DNA of 64,000 nt, from the NCBI GenBank assembly GCA_964405735.1, contig CAYOPD010000002.1:51090-115089 (forward strand), in the 5' to 3' direction. A program made the position numbers and the translations under genes. Under the pieces are notes generated by a model. That model was not told the origin of the DNA. It searched no databases and worked only from the letters and a program-made list of their open reading frames with translations. Numbering within the stretch: position 1 is the first letter of the stretch; every line of letters starts with the position of its first letter. Below are positions 35,802 to 43,846 of this stretch, piece after piece. This stretch comes from JADJLQ01 sp964405735 (lineage in GTDB: Bacteria; Bacteroidota; Bacteroidia; Chitinophagales; Saprospiraceae).

Positions 35802-36388
35802 TTCAGGTCAAGAAGATGACCCATGATTCTCTTCTTGGTCTCCAGATAATACCGGTTTGAGCGGACCGGTGCGATTTCCAGGCCAATCCGTTTATCAATG
35901 ATGATATCGCTGTTATCGAAGGCTTTTATTTTATCCGGGTTATTGGTCAGCAGGTTGATCCGGTGAATGCCCAGGTCCCGGAGGATCATCAGGGCATCTT
36001 CATAGGTCCTTTCATCCACTTTAAAACCAAGGTGGGTATTGGCCTCGGCCGTATCGATTCCCTGATCCTGCAACTGATAGGCTTTGAGTTTATTTATGAA
36101 TCCGATTCCACGGCCTTCCTGGCGAAGGTAAAGAAGAACACCACCGGACTTGCCGATCAATTCCAGGGATTTATCCAACTGGGGGCCACAATCACAACGT
36201 TGCGATCCAAAGATATCCCCGGTCACACATTCAGAATGAATCCGGGTCAAAACAGGATTATCGACCGGAATCGGTTCTCTCACAAGAACGATATGCGGGG
36301 TGGGATCAGAATCCTGCTCCCCGTAGGCAATGACTTTGAATTCTCCCCAAATGGTGGGGATGGAACTTTCAGCCAACCTTCGAAACAT
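35798..36388 (-). CDS. ribA: Stand-alone GTP cyclohydrolase II
   Basis: 196 residues, GCH II domain only, not fused to the RibB (DHBP synthase) domain as is usual for riboflavin genes in Bacteroidota. Zinc ligands Cys54, Cys65 and Cys67 (SECVTGDIFGSQRCDCG) and RQEGRGIG (89-96) are intact, with the GTP-binding TNNPDK segment. It opens GTP to 2,5-diamino-6-ribosylamino-pyrimidinone phosphate, formate and pyrophosphate. As first gene of a four-gene overlapping operon with a dehydrogenase, PTPS homologue and glycosyltransferase it probably feeds a special pathway rather than, or besides, riboflavin. A promoter element lies 4 bases before the ATG. Confidence 0.95.
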   Translation of the reverse strand: MFRRLAESSIPTIWGEFKVIAYGEQDSDPTPHIVLVREPIPVDNPVLTRIHSECVTGDIFGSQRCDCGPQLDKSLELIGKSGGVLLYLRQEGRGIGFINKLKAYQLQDQGIDTAEANTHLGFKVDERTYEDALMILRDLGIHRINLLTNNPDKIKAFDNSDIIIDKRIGLEIAPVRSNRYYLETKKRIMGHLLDLK

Positions 36389-36392
36389 AATA

Positions 36393-36400
36393 CAAAATTA
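36393..36400 (-). promoter_or_regulatory. -7 promoter element (TAATTTTG) for the ribA operon
   Basis: Minus-strand TAATTTTG matching TAnnTTTG ends 4 bases before the ribA ATG, so the transcript would start at or next to the start codon (leaderless). No clear -33 TTG. Confidence 0.5.
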
Positions 36401-36468
36401 CTGAAAATCAATCACTAAATGCTGGACGACCTGCAAGGCAGTGGATAAATTACAGCGAGTCTCACCAA

Positions 36469-39309
36469 CTATTCGGAATAGGCTTCTACCGGCGGGCAGG
36501 TACAGACAAGGTGCCGGTCCCCATAAGCGTTGTTTACCCTGCTGACCGTGGGCCAAACTTTATTGTCTTTCAAATAATCCAGCGGATATGCCGCCTTGGC
36601 CCTGGTATAGGATTTAGACCATTGATCGGAGATCACCTGCCGGCAGGTATGCGGTGCATTTTTCAAAACATTGTCCAGCGGATCGGAATCCCCGTTTGCG
36701 ATTTCGTCCAGTTCCTTTTTAATCTGCAGCATGGCATCGCAAAACCGGTCCAGTTCCGCCTTGTTTTCAGATTCAGTGGGTTCGATCATGATTGTTCCCG
36801 GGACCGGAAATGACAGGGTCGGGGCATGAAATCCATAATCCATCAAACGTTTGGCCACATCTTCCGCAGTAATCCCTATTCCCTTAAACGGCCTCAGGTC
36901 CAGGATCATTTCATGGGCAGCGCGTCCCAGTTCACCGCTATAGAGGACCTGGAAGGCATTTTCAAGGCGGGCTTTTAAATAATTGGCGTTCAGGATGGCA
37001 TGCCGGGTGGCATTGACCACGCCTTCCTTTCCAAGCATGGCAATGTATCCATAAGAAATCAGCAGGATGCTTGCACTGCCCCAGGGTGCACTGCTCACGG
37101 CATGGGTGGCCCTGGCCCCTCCGGTTTTTACCATACTGTGGCCAGGGAGGTAGGGCGCCAGTTTTTCGTTTACACAAATCGGCCCCACACCGGGCCCTCC
37201 GCCCCCGTGGGGTATGGCAAACGTTTTGTGAAGGTTGAGGTGGCATACATCTGCCGCGATGATCCCCGGACTGGTTAAGCCGACCTGGGCATTCATATTG
37301 GCTCCATCCATATACACCAGGCCTCCACGGTCATGGATTATTTTACAGATCTCCTGGATCCGGGTTTCAAATACACCATGGGTGGAAGGATAGGTGATCA
37401 TCAGGCAAGCCAGTTTATCTGCGTGCAGGTCTGCCAGCCGGACCAGGTCATCCACATCGATATTACCCATCGCATCGGTTTTGGTCACCACGACCTGCAT
37501 GCCTGCCATCACGGCGCTCGCAGGATTTGTGCCGTGGGCGGATTCAGGGATCAGGGCAATTTTCCGATTGGTCTGTCCCTGGTGTTCATGGTAAGCCGCT
37601 ATGGTCAATAATCCGGCATACTCACCCTGTGCGCCGCTGTTTGGCTGCAGGGAACAGGCTTTCATCCCTGTGATGGAGCAGAGCCATTTCTCCAGTTTTT
37701 CGAACACATGACGGTATCCTTCCGCCTGATCGGCCGGCACAAAGGGATGCAGGGAGGAAAAAGCCTCCATGGAAACCGGCAACAATTCCGAGACGGCATT
37801 CAGTTTCATGGTACAGGAACCCAGGGAAATCATTGAATGCACCAGAGAAATGTCTTTATTTTCCAGGTGTTTGATATAACGCATCAGGCTGGTTTCCGAG
37901 TGGCTGGTGTTGAAAACGGGATGTGTCAGGTACCTTGATGTCCTTTTGAGTTTGGTTGGAATGGATTCCCTGGAAGTCTTGAAGGCTTTGACCTCAAAAA
38001 CAGAATACAAATCGTTCAGGTCTTCCCCGGAAACGGTTTCATCCAGGCTGATCTGTATGGAATCCGGAGTATAAAACAAATTGATTCCTTTGGCAAGAGC
38101 CCTGGCACGAATGGTTTCGATGATTTCAGGGCCGGCCTGGATAGCCAGGGTATCGAAGAAATGCCCATGTTTCAGTACATACCCTTGTTCCACCAGAGAG
38201 GCGGCGAGGTCAGCAGTTTTACGATGTACTTCTTCACCCAGGCGTCGTAAACCGGCAGGCCCGTAATATACCGCGTACATGCCGCTCATAATGGCCAGGA
38301 GGGCCTGGGCGGTGCAAATGTTGCTGGTGGCCTTTTCCCTTTTGATATGTTGCTCCCGGGTCTGCAGGGCCATCCGGTAAGCCGGGGCATTGTCCTGGTC
38401 CACACTCAGTCCTATGATCCTGCCCGGTATATTCCTTTTAAATTCATCCCGGCAGGCAAAAAATGCAGCATGAGGGCCGCCAAAACCGACTGGCACTCCA
38501 AAGCGCTGGCTATTTCCAATGACGGCATCGGCTCCCCATTCGCCCGGCGGTTTGAGCAGGGTCAGGGCCAGCAGATCCGTAGCAACAGCTACATAAACCT
38601 GGTTTTCATGTGCGGCCTCACAGAGTTCTGATTCATCGGTCAGCTGACCTTCCTTGCCCGGATATTGGAGGAGAAGGCCGAAAACCTCAGGATCCCTAAG
38701 GTTTTCCGCCAAATCGGATTTTATAATCAATTCAATATTCAGGGCCTTTGCCCGGGTTTGCAGAACATCACGGGTGTGGATATAAACGGCATCGCTGACC
38801 AGGAATTTGTACCGGGCACCCTGTTCATTCTTATTGGCCAGGTTGTAAAACATGATCATGGCCTCCGCAGCCGCAGTGCCTTCGTCCAGCAGCGAAGCAT
38901 TGGCAATGGGCAGTGCGGTGAGGTCTGCCACTACCGTCTGAAAATTAAAGAGGGCCTCCAGCCTGCCCTGGGCGATTTCAGCCTGGTAGGGAGTGTATTG
39001 GGTGTACCATCCCGGATTTTGAAAAATATTCCTGAGAATGGGAGAAGGGGTAAAGGTGCCGAAATACCCCTGGCCGATATACGAACGAAAAATTTTATTT
39101 TTTTCCGCGATGCGTTTGATATGCCTGAGATACTGGTGTTCGTCCATGGCATCGGGCAGATCGGGGGCCGAAGTCATCCGGATAGCCGGCGGTATCGTCT
39201 GATTAATCAATTCGTCCAGGGTATCCAGGCCAATGGTTTTTAACATTTCATTGACCTCAACCGGACTGTTTCCTAAGTGCCTTTGCTCAAAAGCATGAGG
39301 ATGGAACAT
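36469..39309 (-). CDS. gcvP: Glycine dehydrogenase (decarboxylating), P protein
   Basis: 946 residues, the full fused P1-P2 form. The pyridoxal-phosphate lysine lies in HLNLHKTFAIPHGGGGPG, and the N-terminal SYIGQGYFGTFTPSPILRNI and SLLDEGTAAAEAM segments are typical. It decarboxylates glycine and passes the aminomethyl group to the lipoyl H protein of the glycine cleavage system, supplying one-carbon units. gcvT and gcvH are not adjacent, as is common in Bacteroidota. It is transcribed alone, with its own promoter. Confidence 0.97.
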   Translation of the reverse strand: MFHPHAFEQRHLGNSPVEVNEMLKTIGLDTLDELINQTIPPAIRMTSAPDLPDAMDEHQYLRHIKRIAEKNKIFRSYIGQGYFGTFTPSPILRNIFQNPGWYTQYTPYQAEIAQGRLEALFNFQTVVADLTALPIANASLLDEGTAAAEAMIMFYNLANKNEQGARYKFLVSDAVYIHTRDVLQTRAKALNIELIIKSDLAENLRDPEVFGLLLQYPGKEGQLTDESELCEAAHENQVYVAVATDLLALTLLKPPGEWGADAVIGNSQRFGVPVGFGGPHAAFFACRDEFKRNIPGRIIGLSVDQDNAPAYRMALQTREQHIKREKATSNICTAQALLAIMSGMYAVYYGPAGLRRLGEEVHRKTADLAASLVEQGYVLKHGHFFDTLAIQAGPEIIETIRARALAKGINLFYTPDSIQISLDETVSGEDLNDLYSVFEVKAFKTSRESIPTKLKRTSRYLTHPVFNTSHSETSLMRYIKHLENKDISLVHSMISLGSCTMKLNAVSELLPVSMEAFSSLHPFVPADQAEGYRHVFEKLEKWLCSITGMKACSLQPNSGAQGEYAGLLTIAAYHEHQGQTNRKIALIPESAHGTNPASAVMAGMQVVVTKTDAMGNIDVDDLVRLADLHADKLACLMITYPSTHGVFETRIQEICKIIHDRGGLVYMDGANMNAQVGLTSPGIIAADVCHLNLHKTFAIPHGGGGPGVGPICVNEKLAPYLPGHSMVKTGGARATHAVSSAPWGSASILLISYGYIAMLGKEGVVNATRHAILNANYLKARLENAFQVLYSGELGRAAHEMILDLRPFKGIGITAEDVAKRLMDYGFHAPTLSFPVPGTIMIEPTESENKAELDRFCDAMLQIKKELDEIANGDSDPLDNVLKNAPHTCRQVISDQWSKSYTRAKAAYPLDYLKDNKVWPTVSRVNNAYGDRHLVCTCPPVEAYSE

Positions 39310-39329
39310 ATGGTTTGCTAATTTGACTG

Positions 39330-39337
39330 CAAAAGTA
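39330..39337 (-). promoter_or_regulatory. -7 promoter element (TACTTTTG) for gcvP
   Basis: Minus-strand TACTTTTG 20 bases before the gcvP ATG. Confidence 0.55.
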
Positions 39338-39497
39338 CAAACTTGGCTACCTTAATTCTGTCTATTGAAATAATTTATATAAGAATTTTCAAAATATATG
39401 CATTCTAATCAAGGCCATACAGAATGGATTCGTCTTTCGTTGGAAACATATATACCCTAGTAGTAGAATGATACAGGGTTGATTGCGGCTCGGCTAT

Positions 39498-40754
39498 CTA
39501 TTTCAACCCAAATTCTTTTCTCAACTCCTTCACCTTATCGAGTTTTTCCCAAGTGAAGAGCTCGACCTTTACTTTTTTCTCCTTACCATCAGGCATTTTA
39601 AATTCTTTTGTGATGATTTCCGGCTTGCGGCCCATGTGACCGTAAGAAGCGGTTTCACTGTAAATGGGATTACGGAGCTTCAACCTTTTTTCAATAGCGT
39701 ATGGGCGCATATCAAAAATGGAGAGCAGTTTTTCCGCAATTTCACTGTCCTGGAGGTTTACCCTTGAAGTGCCATAGGTATTAACATAGAGGCCCATGGG
39801 TTGGGCGACTCCAATGGCGTAAGAAACCTGCACCAGCACCTCATCGCAGACCCCGGCAGCAACCAGGTTTTTGGCAATATGCCGGGTGGCATAAGCGGCA
39901 GAACGGTCTACTTTGGAGGGATCCTTACCCGAAAAGGCCCCTCCCCCATGGGCACCCTTTCCGCCATATGTATCCACAATGATTTTACGGCCCGTAAGGC
40001 CGGTATCACCATGCGGACCACCAATCACGAATTTGCCAGTCGGATTGATATGATATTTGATCTTGTTGTCAAATAATTTCTGGTTCTTGAGGTCCAGTCT
40101 TTTTTTCAAGCGAGGAATCAGAATGCCCACCATGTCCTTATAAATCTTTTCAGCCATGGCTTGATCATCTGCAAAGGGATCATGCTGGGTTGAAATGACT
40201 ATAGTATCGATTCTCACCGGTTGATTCTGGTCATTGTACTCTATGGTTACCTGACTTTTGGCATCCGGCCGCAGATATTTAATTTGTTTGTTTTCTCTGC
40301 GCAGGGCCGCAAGTTCGAGAAGGATCTGATGAGCAAGGTAAAGCGGTAAGGGCATATAGTCCTCCGTTTCGCGGCAGGCATATCCAAACATCATGCCCTG
40401 ATCACCGGCGCCTTGGTCTTCCCGGTTTTTCCTGTCAACACCTCGGTTGATATCGGCTGATTGTTCGTGTATGGCGGAAAGGATGCCGCAGGAATCCGCT
40501 TCAAACATGTATTCGCTTTTTGTATAGCCGATTTTACGGATCACCTGCCTGGCTATATCCTGTACATCCAGGTAGGTTTTTGATTTAACCTCCCCGGCAA
40601 GAACGACCTGGCCGGTGGTCACCAGGGTTTCACAGGCGACTTTGGATTCCGGGTCGAAAGCAAGAAAATGATCAATCAATGCGTCTGAAATCTGATCTGC
40701 CACTTTATCGGGGTGCCCTTCGGATACAGATTCAGAAGTGAATAAATAAGGCAT
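39498..40754 (-). CDS. metK: S-adenosylmethionine synthetase
   Basis: 418 residues, about 35 more than the E. coli enzyme, as usual in Bacteroidota. ATP- and methionine-site motifs are visible: EGHPDKVADQISDALID near the N-terminus, GAGDQGMMFGYA and the glycine-rich loop GGGAFSGKDPSKVDRSAAY. It makes S-adenosylmethionine from ATP and methionine and feeds trmD, ahcY-linked methylations and others. The gene has a single promoter and a 5' leader with a short perfect hairpin, so regulation at the RNA level is possible. Confidence 0.98.
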   Translation of the reverse strand: MPYLFTSESVSEGHPDKVADQISDALIDHFLAFDPESKVACETLVTTGQVVLAGEVKSKTYLDVQDIARQVIRKIGYTKSEYMFEADSCGILSAIHEQSADINRGVDRKNREDQGAGDQGMMFGYACRETEDYMPLPLYLAHQILLELAALRRENKQIKYLRPDAKSQVTIEYNDQNQPVRIDTIVISTQHDPFADDQAMAEKIYKDMVGILIPRLKKRLDLKNQKLFDNKIKYHINPTGKFVIGGPHGDTGLTGRKIIVDTYGGKGAHGGGAFSGKDPSKVDRSAAYATRHIAKNLVAAGVCDEVLVQVSYAIGVAQPMGLYVNTYGTSRVNLQDSEIAEKLLSIFDMRPYAIEKRLKLRNPIYSETASYGHMGRKPEIITKEFKMPDGKEKKVKVELFTWEKLDKVKELRKEFGLK

Positions 40755-40777
40755 AAAATAAATTTAAAGCGTTTGAT

Positions 40778-40797
40778 GTTGAATCGTTTGATTCAAC
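40778..40797 (-). promoter_or_regulatory. Perfect 8-bp hairpin in the metK 5' leader
   Basis: GTTGAATC-loop of four-GATTCAAC lies between the promoter element and the metK ATG, 23 bases before the start codon. It would be at or near the transcript's 5' end. It is too small for a known SAM riboswitch class. Confidence 0.5.
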
Positions 40798-40802
40798 GGC
40801 TG

Positions 40803-40810
40803 CAAAAGTA
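40803..40810 (-). promoter_or_regulatory. -7 promoter element (TACTTTTG) for metK
   Basis: Minus-strand TACTTTTG followed by CAGCC, 48 bases before the ATG; the same octamer as used by gcvP. Confidence 0.55.
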
Positions 40811-40849
40811 TATATAAATCCCGAATAGAATATGTTGTAAATGCAGGTC

Positions 40850-41461
40850 TTATTTTATACTCACGTACAACATGGCATTGCCTTCCATGTAGCCGGTCAG
40901 GGTGTCCCCGACGGCCACCGGGCCCACCCCTGCAGGAGTACCCGTATAAATCAGATCGCCTTTGAGCAGTTTAAAATACCGGGATGCATGACAAATGATC
41001 TGGTCAAATCCGAACAACATATCTTTTGAATTACCGGTTTGCACCGTAACGTCATTTTTACGGAGCTCAAATTCGATGGCATCCCGGTTACGCAAGGCGG
41101 TCAGGGGAATGAAGTCACCCAGGACAGCTGAATAATCGAAGGCTTTTGCGATTTCCCAGGGAAGGCTTTTTTCCTTGCATTTTTCCTGCAGGTCCCTTGC
41201 CGTGAAGTCAATGCCCAGGCCAACGGCATCGTAATATTTATGCGCGAAAGCAGGCTGTATGGCTTTGCCGTTTTGATTGATCCGGATGACCAGTTCCAGT
41301 TCGTGATGGATGTTTTTACTGAAATCCGGGAAATAAAAAGGACGCCGGTTGATCAGCAAGGCCGTAGATGGTTTCATAAACAGGACCGGCTCTGCCGGGA
41401 CCGGATTATTCAATTCTTTCGCGTGGTTGACATAGTTTCTGCCTACACAGATGATCTTCAT
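40850..41461 (-). CDS. Fumarylacetoacetate hydrolase-family protein
   Basis: 203 residues, one FAH domain without an N-terminal extension. It has the start IICVGRNYVNHAKEL, the metal-ligand segment HHELELVIRI (two Glu), GLGIDFTARDLQ (Asp) and the GDLIYTGTPAGVGPV end. Small members of this type act as acylpyruvate hydrolase or oxaloacetate decarboxylase/tautomerase; which applies here cannot be told. It lies between trpS and metK, 64 bases after trpS; a weak 4-bp hairpin with a T tract follows trpS, so it may be transcribed separately. Confidence 0.9.
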   Translation of the reverse strand: MKIICVGRNYVNHAKELNNPVPAEPVLFMKPSTALLINRRPFYFPDFSKNIHHELELVIRINQNGKAIQPAFAHKYYDAVGLGIDFTARDLQEKCKEKSLPWEIAKAFDYSAVLGDFIPLTALRNRDAIEFELRKNDVTVQTGNSKDMLFGFDQIICHASRYFKLLKGDLIYTGTPAGVGPVAVGDTLTGYMEGNAMLYVSIK

Positions 41462-41525
41462 GAAGCATCAATTGATTGAGGCAAAAAGGTAAGATATTTT
41501 TTTGAAAAAAGCTTATGCTTCGGGG

Positions 41526-42554
41526 TTACCAGGATGTGATCATCAGCCCGCAGGCTTCCTTGATCTGGTCAAGGTTGTGTTTCGCTTTTTTCCGGATGGT
41601 TTCTGAAGAGGAGCGTATCATGTCTTTGTATTCCTTTTTATTGGCCAGGATATGATCCATCTTTTCCCGCATGGGAGCGCTGACACTCACCAGGGCTTCG
41701 GCCACAGCTTCCTTGAGTTCTGCGTATTTGAGGCTTTTGTCTTTGTACCTCGTCATCAGTTCTGCATGGGTAGCCAGTTGACCACTGGCTTTTAAGAGTG
41801 AAAACAGGTTTTCCACACCCGGGCTCATGGCTGCAGTGCCTTCGGTACCGGTATCCGTGACCGCAGTGCGGATCTGTTTCCGGATCTGGTCTGCATGGGC
41901 AAACACATTGATGTTGTGTTTTTCTCCCAGGCTGGCACTCATTTTCCTGCCGGGATCTGCGGTCGACATCACTTTGGGAATTTCAGTAAACAGGGCCTCG
42001 GGCACTGGCAATATTTCTTTGCCCACCTGGTTGTTGAACCGGATGGCAATGTTGCGGGTCAGTTCCAGGTGCTGCTCCTGGTCTTTGCCCACAGGCACAT
42101 ATTTTGGTTTGTAGATCAGGATATCTGCCGCCTGCAGGACCGGATAAGTGTACAATCCCACTGAAATAAAGGAATCCTTGTCTTTGTCAGTTATCTGCTG
42201 GCTTTTGTCCTTAAACTGGGTCATGCGCTGCACTTCTCCATAGCTGGCAAAACAGCCCAGGATCCAGGTCAATTCCGCGTGTTCAGGAATCAGGGATTGG
42301 ATAAACAGGTTGGAGGGCTTAATGCCGCAGGCAATGAGGCCGAAGATCCCGTTCCAGGTCGACTCTCTCAGGGTGGCCGGTTTATAGGGCATCGTCATGG
42401 CATGATAATCCACGATGGCGTAATAACAGTCGTAGCCGGCCTGGAGATTTACCCAGTTTTGCACCGCCCCGAAATAACGGCCGAAGTGCAGGTTCCCGGT
42501 TGGCTGCATGCCGGACAAAACCCTTTCTTTTTCGGAGCCAGGCTGATTCATCAT
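41526..42554 (-). CDS. trpS: Tryptophanyl-tRNA synthetase
   Basis: 342 residues (ATG 42554 or 42551). The class I signatures are present: LSGMQPTGNLHFGRYFGA (HIGH motif as HFG-x-Y-FG) and DPGRKMSASLG (KMSKS motif as KMSAS). It charges tRNA-Trp. The C-terminal helical domain ends at the usual length. It is the last gene of the DUF177-rpmF-ridA-trpS run, 7 bases after ridA. Confidence 0.97.
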   Translation of the reverse strand: MMNQPGSEKERVLSGMQPTGNLHFGRYFGAVQNWVNLQAGYDCYYAIVDYHAMTMPYKPATLRESTWNGIFGLIACGIKPSNLFIQSLIPEHAELTWILGCFASYGEVQRMTQFKDKSQQITDKDKDSFISVGLYTYPVLQAADILIYKPKYVPVGKDQEQHLELTRNIAIRFNNQVGKEILPVPEALFTEIPKVMSTADPGRKMSASLGEKHNINVFAHADQIRKQIRTAVTDTGTEGTAAMSPGVENLFSLLKASGQLATHAELMTRYKDKSLKYAELKEAVAEALVSVSAPMREKMDHILANKKEYKDMIRSSSETIRKKAKHNLDQIKEACGLMITSW

Positions 42555-42561
42555 AAAAAAT

Positions 42562-42942
42562 TTAATAGACGGCTATCGCGGAAATTTCCACCTGCACGAA
42601 TCTGGGCAGGTTGGATACCTCCACCGTTTCGCGGGACGGAGCGGTAGCCGCCGGAAAATATTCTCCATAGACCGCGTTTATCCTGGAAAACTGGTGCATG
42701 TCTTTGATAAAAACCGAACATTTCACCACATGCTGATAATCCAGTCCTTCCGCACGAAGTATGGCGCCCAGGTTTTTCAGTACCTGGTGCGTTTCCGCTT
42801 CGAGACTATTGTTGACCATGCTGCCATCGGACGGGTTGATCGCGATCTGGCCGGAAATATACAGGCAGCCATTGGCTTTCACCGCCTGGCTGTAAGGCCC
42901 GATAGGCAATGGAGCCTCTCCGGTTTTTACAATATGTTTCAT
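42562..42942 (-). CDS. ridA: RidA-family enamine/imine deaminase
   Basis: 126 residues. Motifs fit the RidA branch: GPYSQAVKANGCLYISGQI near the N-terminus, VKCSVFIKDM, the Arg in APSRETVEV and the Glu in VQVEISAIA. RidA hydrolyses reactive 2-aminoacrylate and similar enamines to ketoacids, protecting pyridoxal-phosphate enzymes. The gene lies 5 bases after rpmF and 7 before trpS, so it is translated as part of a mixed housekeeping operon. Confidence 0.95.
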   Translation of the reverse strand: MKHIVKTGEAPLPIGPYSQAVKANGCLYISGQIAINPSDGSMVNNSLEAETHQVLKNLGAILRAEGLDYQHVVKCSVFIKDMHQFSRINAVYGEYFPAATAPSRETVEVSNLPRFVQVEISAIAVY

Positions 42943-42947
42943 CCGGA

Positions 42948-43136
42948 TTATTCCGCAGCTCCTTTCACCAATACCCGGCCCTTGTAATAAAGGTCGCCTT
43001 CGTGCCAGTAAGCACGGTGCCTGAGGAAAGCTTCACCGGTGGTTTTACATACCGATACGTTCGGTAGTTCGGCCTTGTGATGGTTGCGGCGTTTGTTTTT
43101 TCTCGACCGGGATATCCGGGTTTTTGGATTTGGCAT
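42948..43136 (-). CDS. rpmF: Ribosomal protein L32, zinc-free form
   Basis: 62 residues with the start MPNPKTRISRSRKNKRRNHH, typical of L32. The four zinc-binding Cys of the C+ form are not there; a single Cys (VSVCKTTGEAF) remains, so this is the C-minus type that folds without zinc. It belongs to the large ribosomal subunit. The pairing with an upstream DUF177 (YceD) gene is conserved across bacteria. Confidence 0.97.
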   Translation of the reverse strand: MPNPKTRISRSRKNKRRNHHKAELPNVSVCKTTGEAFLRHRAYWHEGDLYYKGRVLVKGAAE

Positions 43137-43159
43137 GACTTAGTATTTAAAGAAATCAG

Positions 43160-43666
43160 TTAATTCAATTTTATTTTTTTCAGGTCTTCCCATATGGACG
43201 CGTCTCCTTCAGGAGTGGTTTCAATGTTTTTCAGTTTTTCCAACACTTCCCGGTTACAGGGGATGCCCTTGCAATCATATACGTTGGTCAGGGGCATGGC
43301 CATAATGATCAATTCATATATCAGCCGGGCGGCATTCCACTCCGAGGCCTGGGGATCCACATAAATGACGTCTTCTTCCTCCTTCCCCTCTTCAAATTTC
43401 AGAATCACCCTGTACTCGGTTTGCACCGGCAATACGATGGGCGCCAGGCAACGATCACAGGAACAGGCATAACTTCCCTCAATCCGGAAGTCCAATACTG
43501 CCAGGTCCTGACGCCGGTCCATCAACACTTCGGCGATGAACCGGCCTTCTGCAATGGGTGAATTTTCAAAATGGCTGAAATACTCAGGACCCATTTCGAA
43601 ATGATATTCGTGGGACCCTGGTTTAAGTCCGGACAGGGGTATCGAAAACTCCTTAAAACGTTCCAT
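43160..43666 (-). CDS. DUF177/YceD-family protein
   Basis: 168 residues, cytoplasmic. It has the Cys cluster CSCDRCLAPI (68-77) and a second DCKGIPC near residue 145, together a possible zinc site. YceD proteins are linked to 23S rRNA and ribosome assembly and are almost always followed by rpmF, as here (23-base gap). It is the first gene of the operon, with a good promoter element about 30 bases upstream. Confidence 0.92.
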   Translation of the reverse strand: MERFKEFSIPLSGLKPGSHEYHFEMGPEYFSHFENSPIAEGRFIAEVLMDRRQDLAVLDFRIEGSYACSCDRCLAPIVLPVQTEYRVILKFEEGKEEEDVIYVDPQASEWNAARLIYELIIMAMPLTNVYDCKGIPCNREVLEKLKNIETTPEGDASIWEDLKKIKLN

Positions 43667-43680
43667 TTGAAAGAACTTTT

Positions 43681-43705
43681 CCCAATTTTTTGGGATGCAA
43701 AGATA
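43681..43705 (-). promoter_or_regulatory. -7 promoter (TATCTTTG) and 5'-terminal hairpin of DUF177-rpmF operon
   Basis: Minus-strand TATCTTTG at 43698-43705. Directly after it, CCCAA-AAAA-TTGGG (43681-43694) would form a hairpin at the very 5' end of the transcript, about 15 bases before the ATG. Confidence 0.55.
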
Positions 43706-43846
43706 CTCTTTTTTATAAAATATCCCGCCCGGATTCGTTCCAGCGAGGGACAGGTATTAATAAGGTGATTTACAATAAAATATACCCTCATTAAGGACCA
43801 TAGGTATCCCACTCAGATAATCCTACCAAGGCCATGTTTCCAGGCC

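Noticed and set aside
40755..40849. SAM riboswitch before metK
   Set aside because: The leader after the promoter is under 50 bases with one small hairpin; no pseudoknot or multi-stem layout of a known SAM class.
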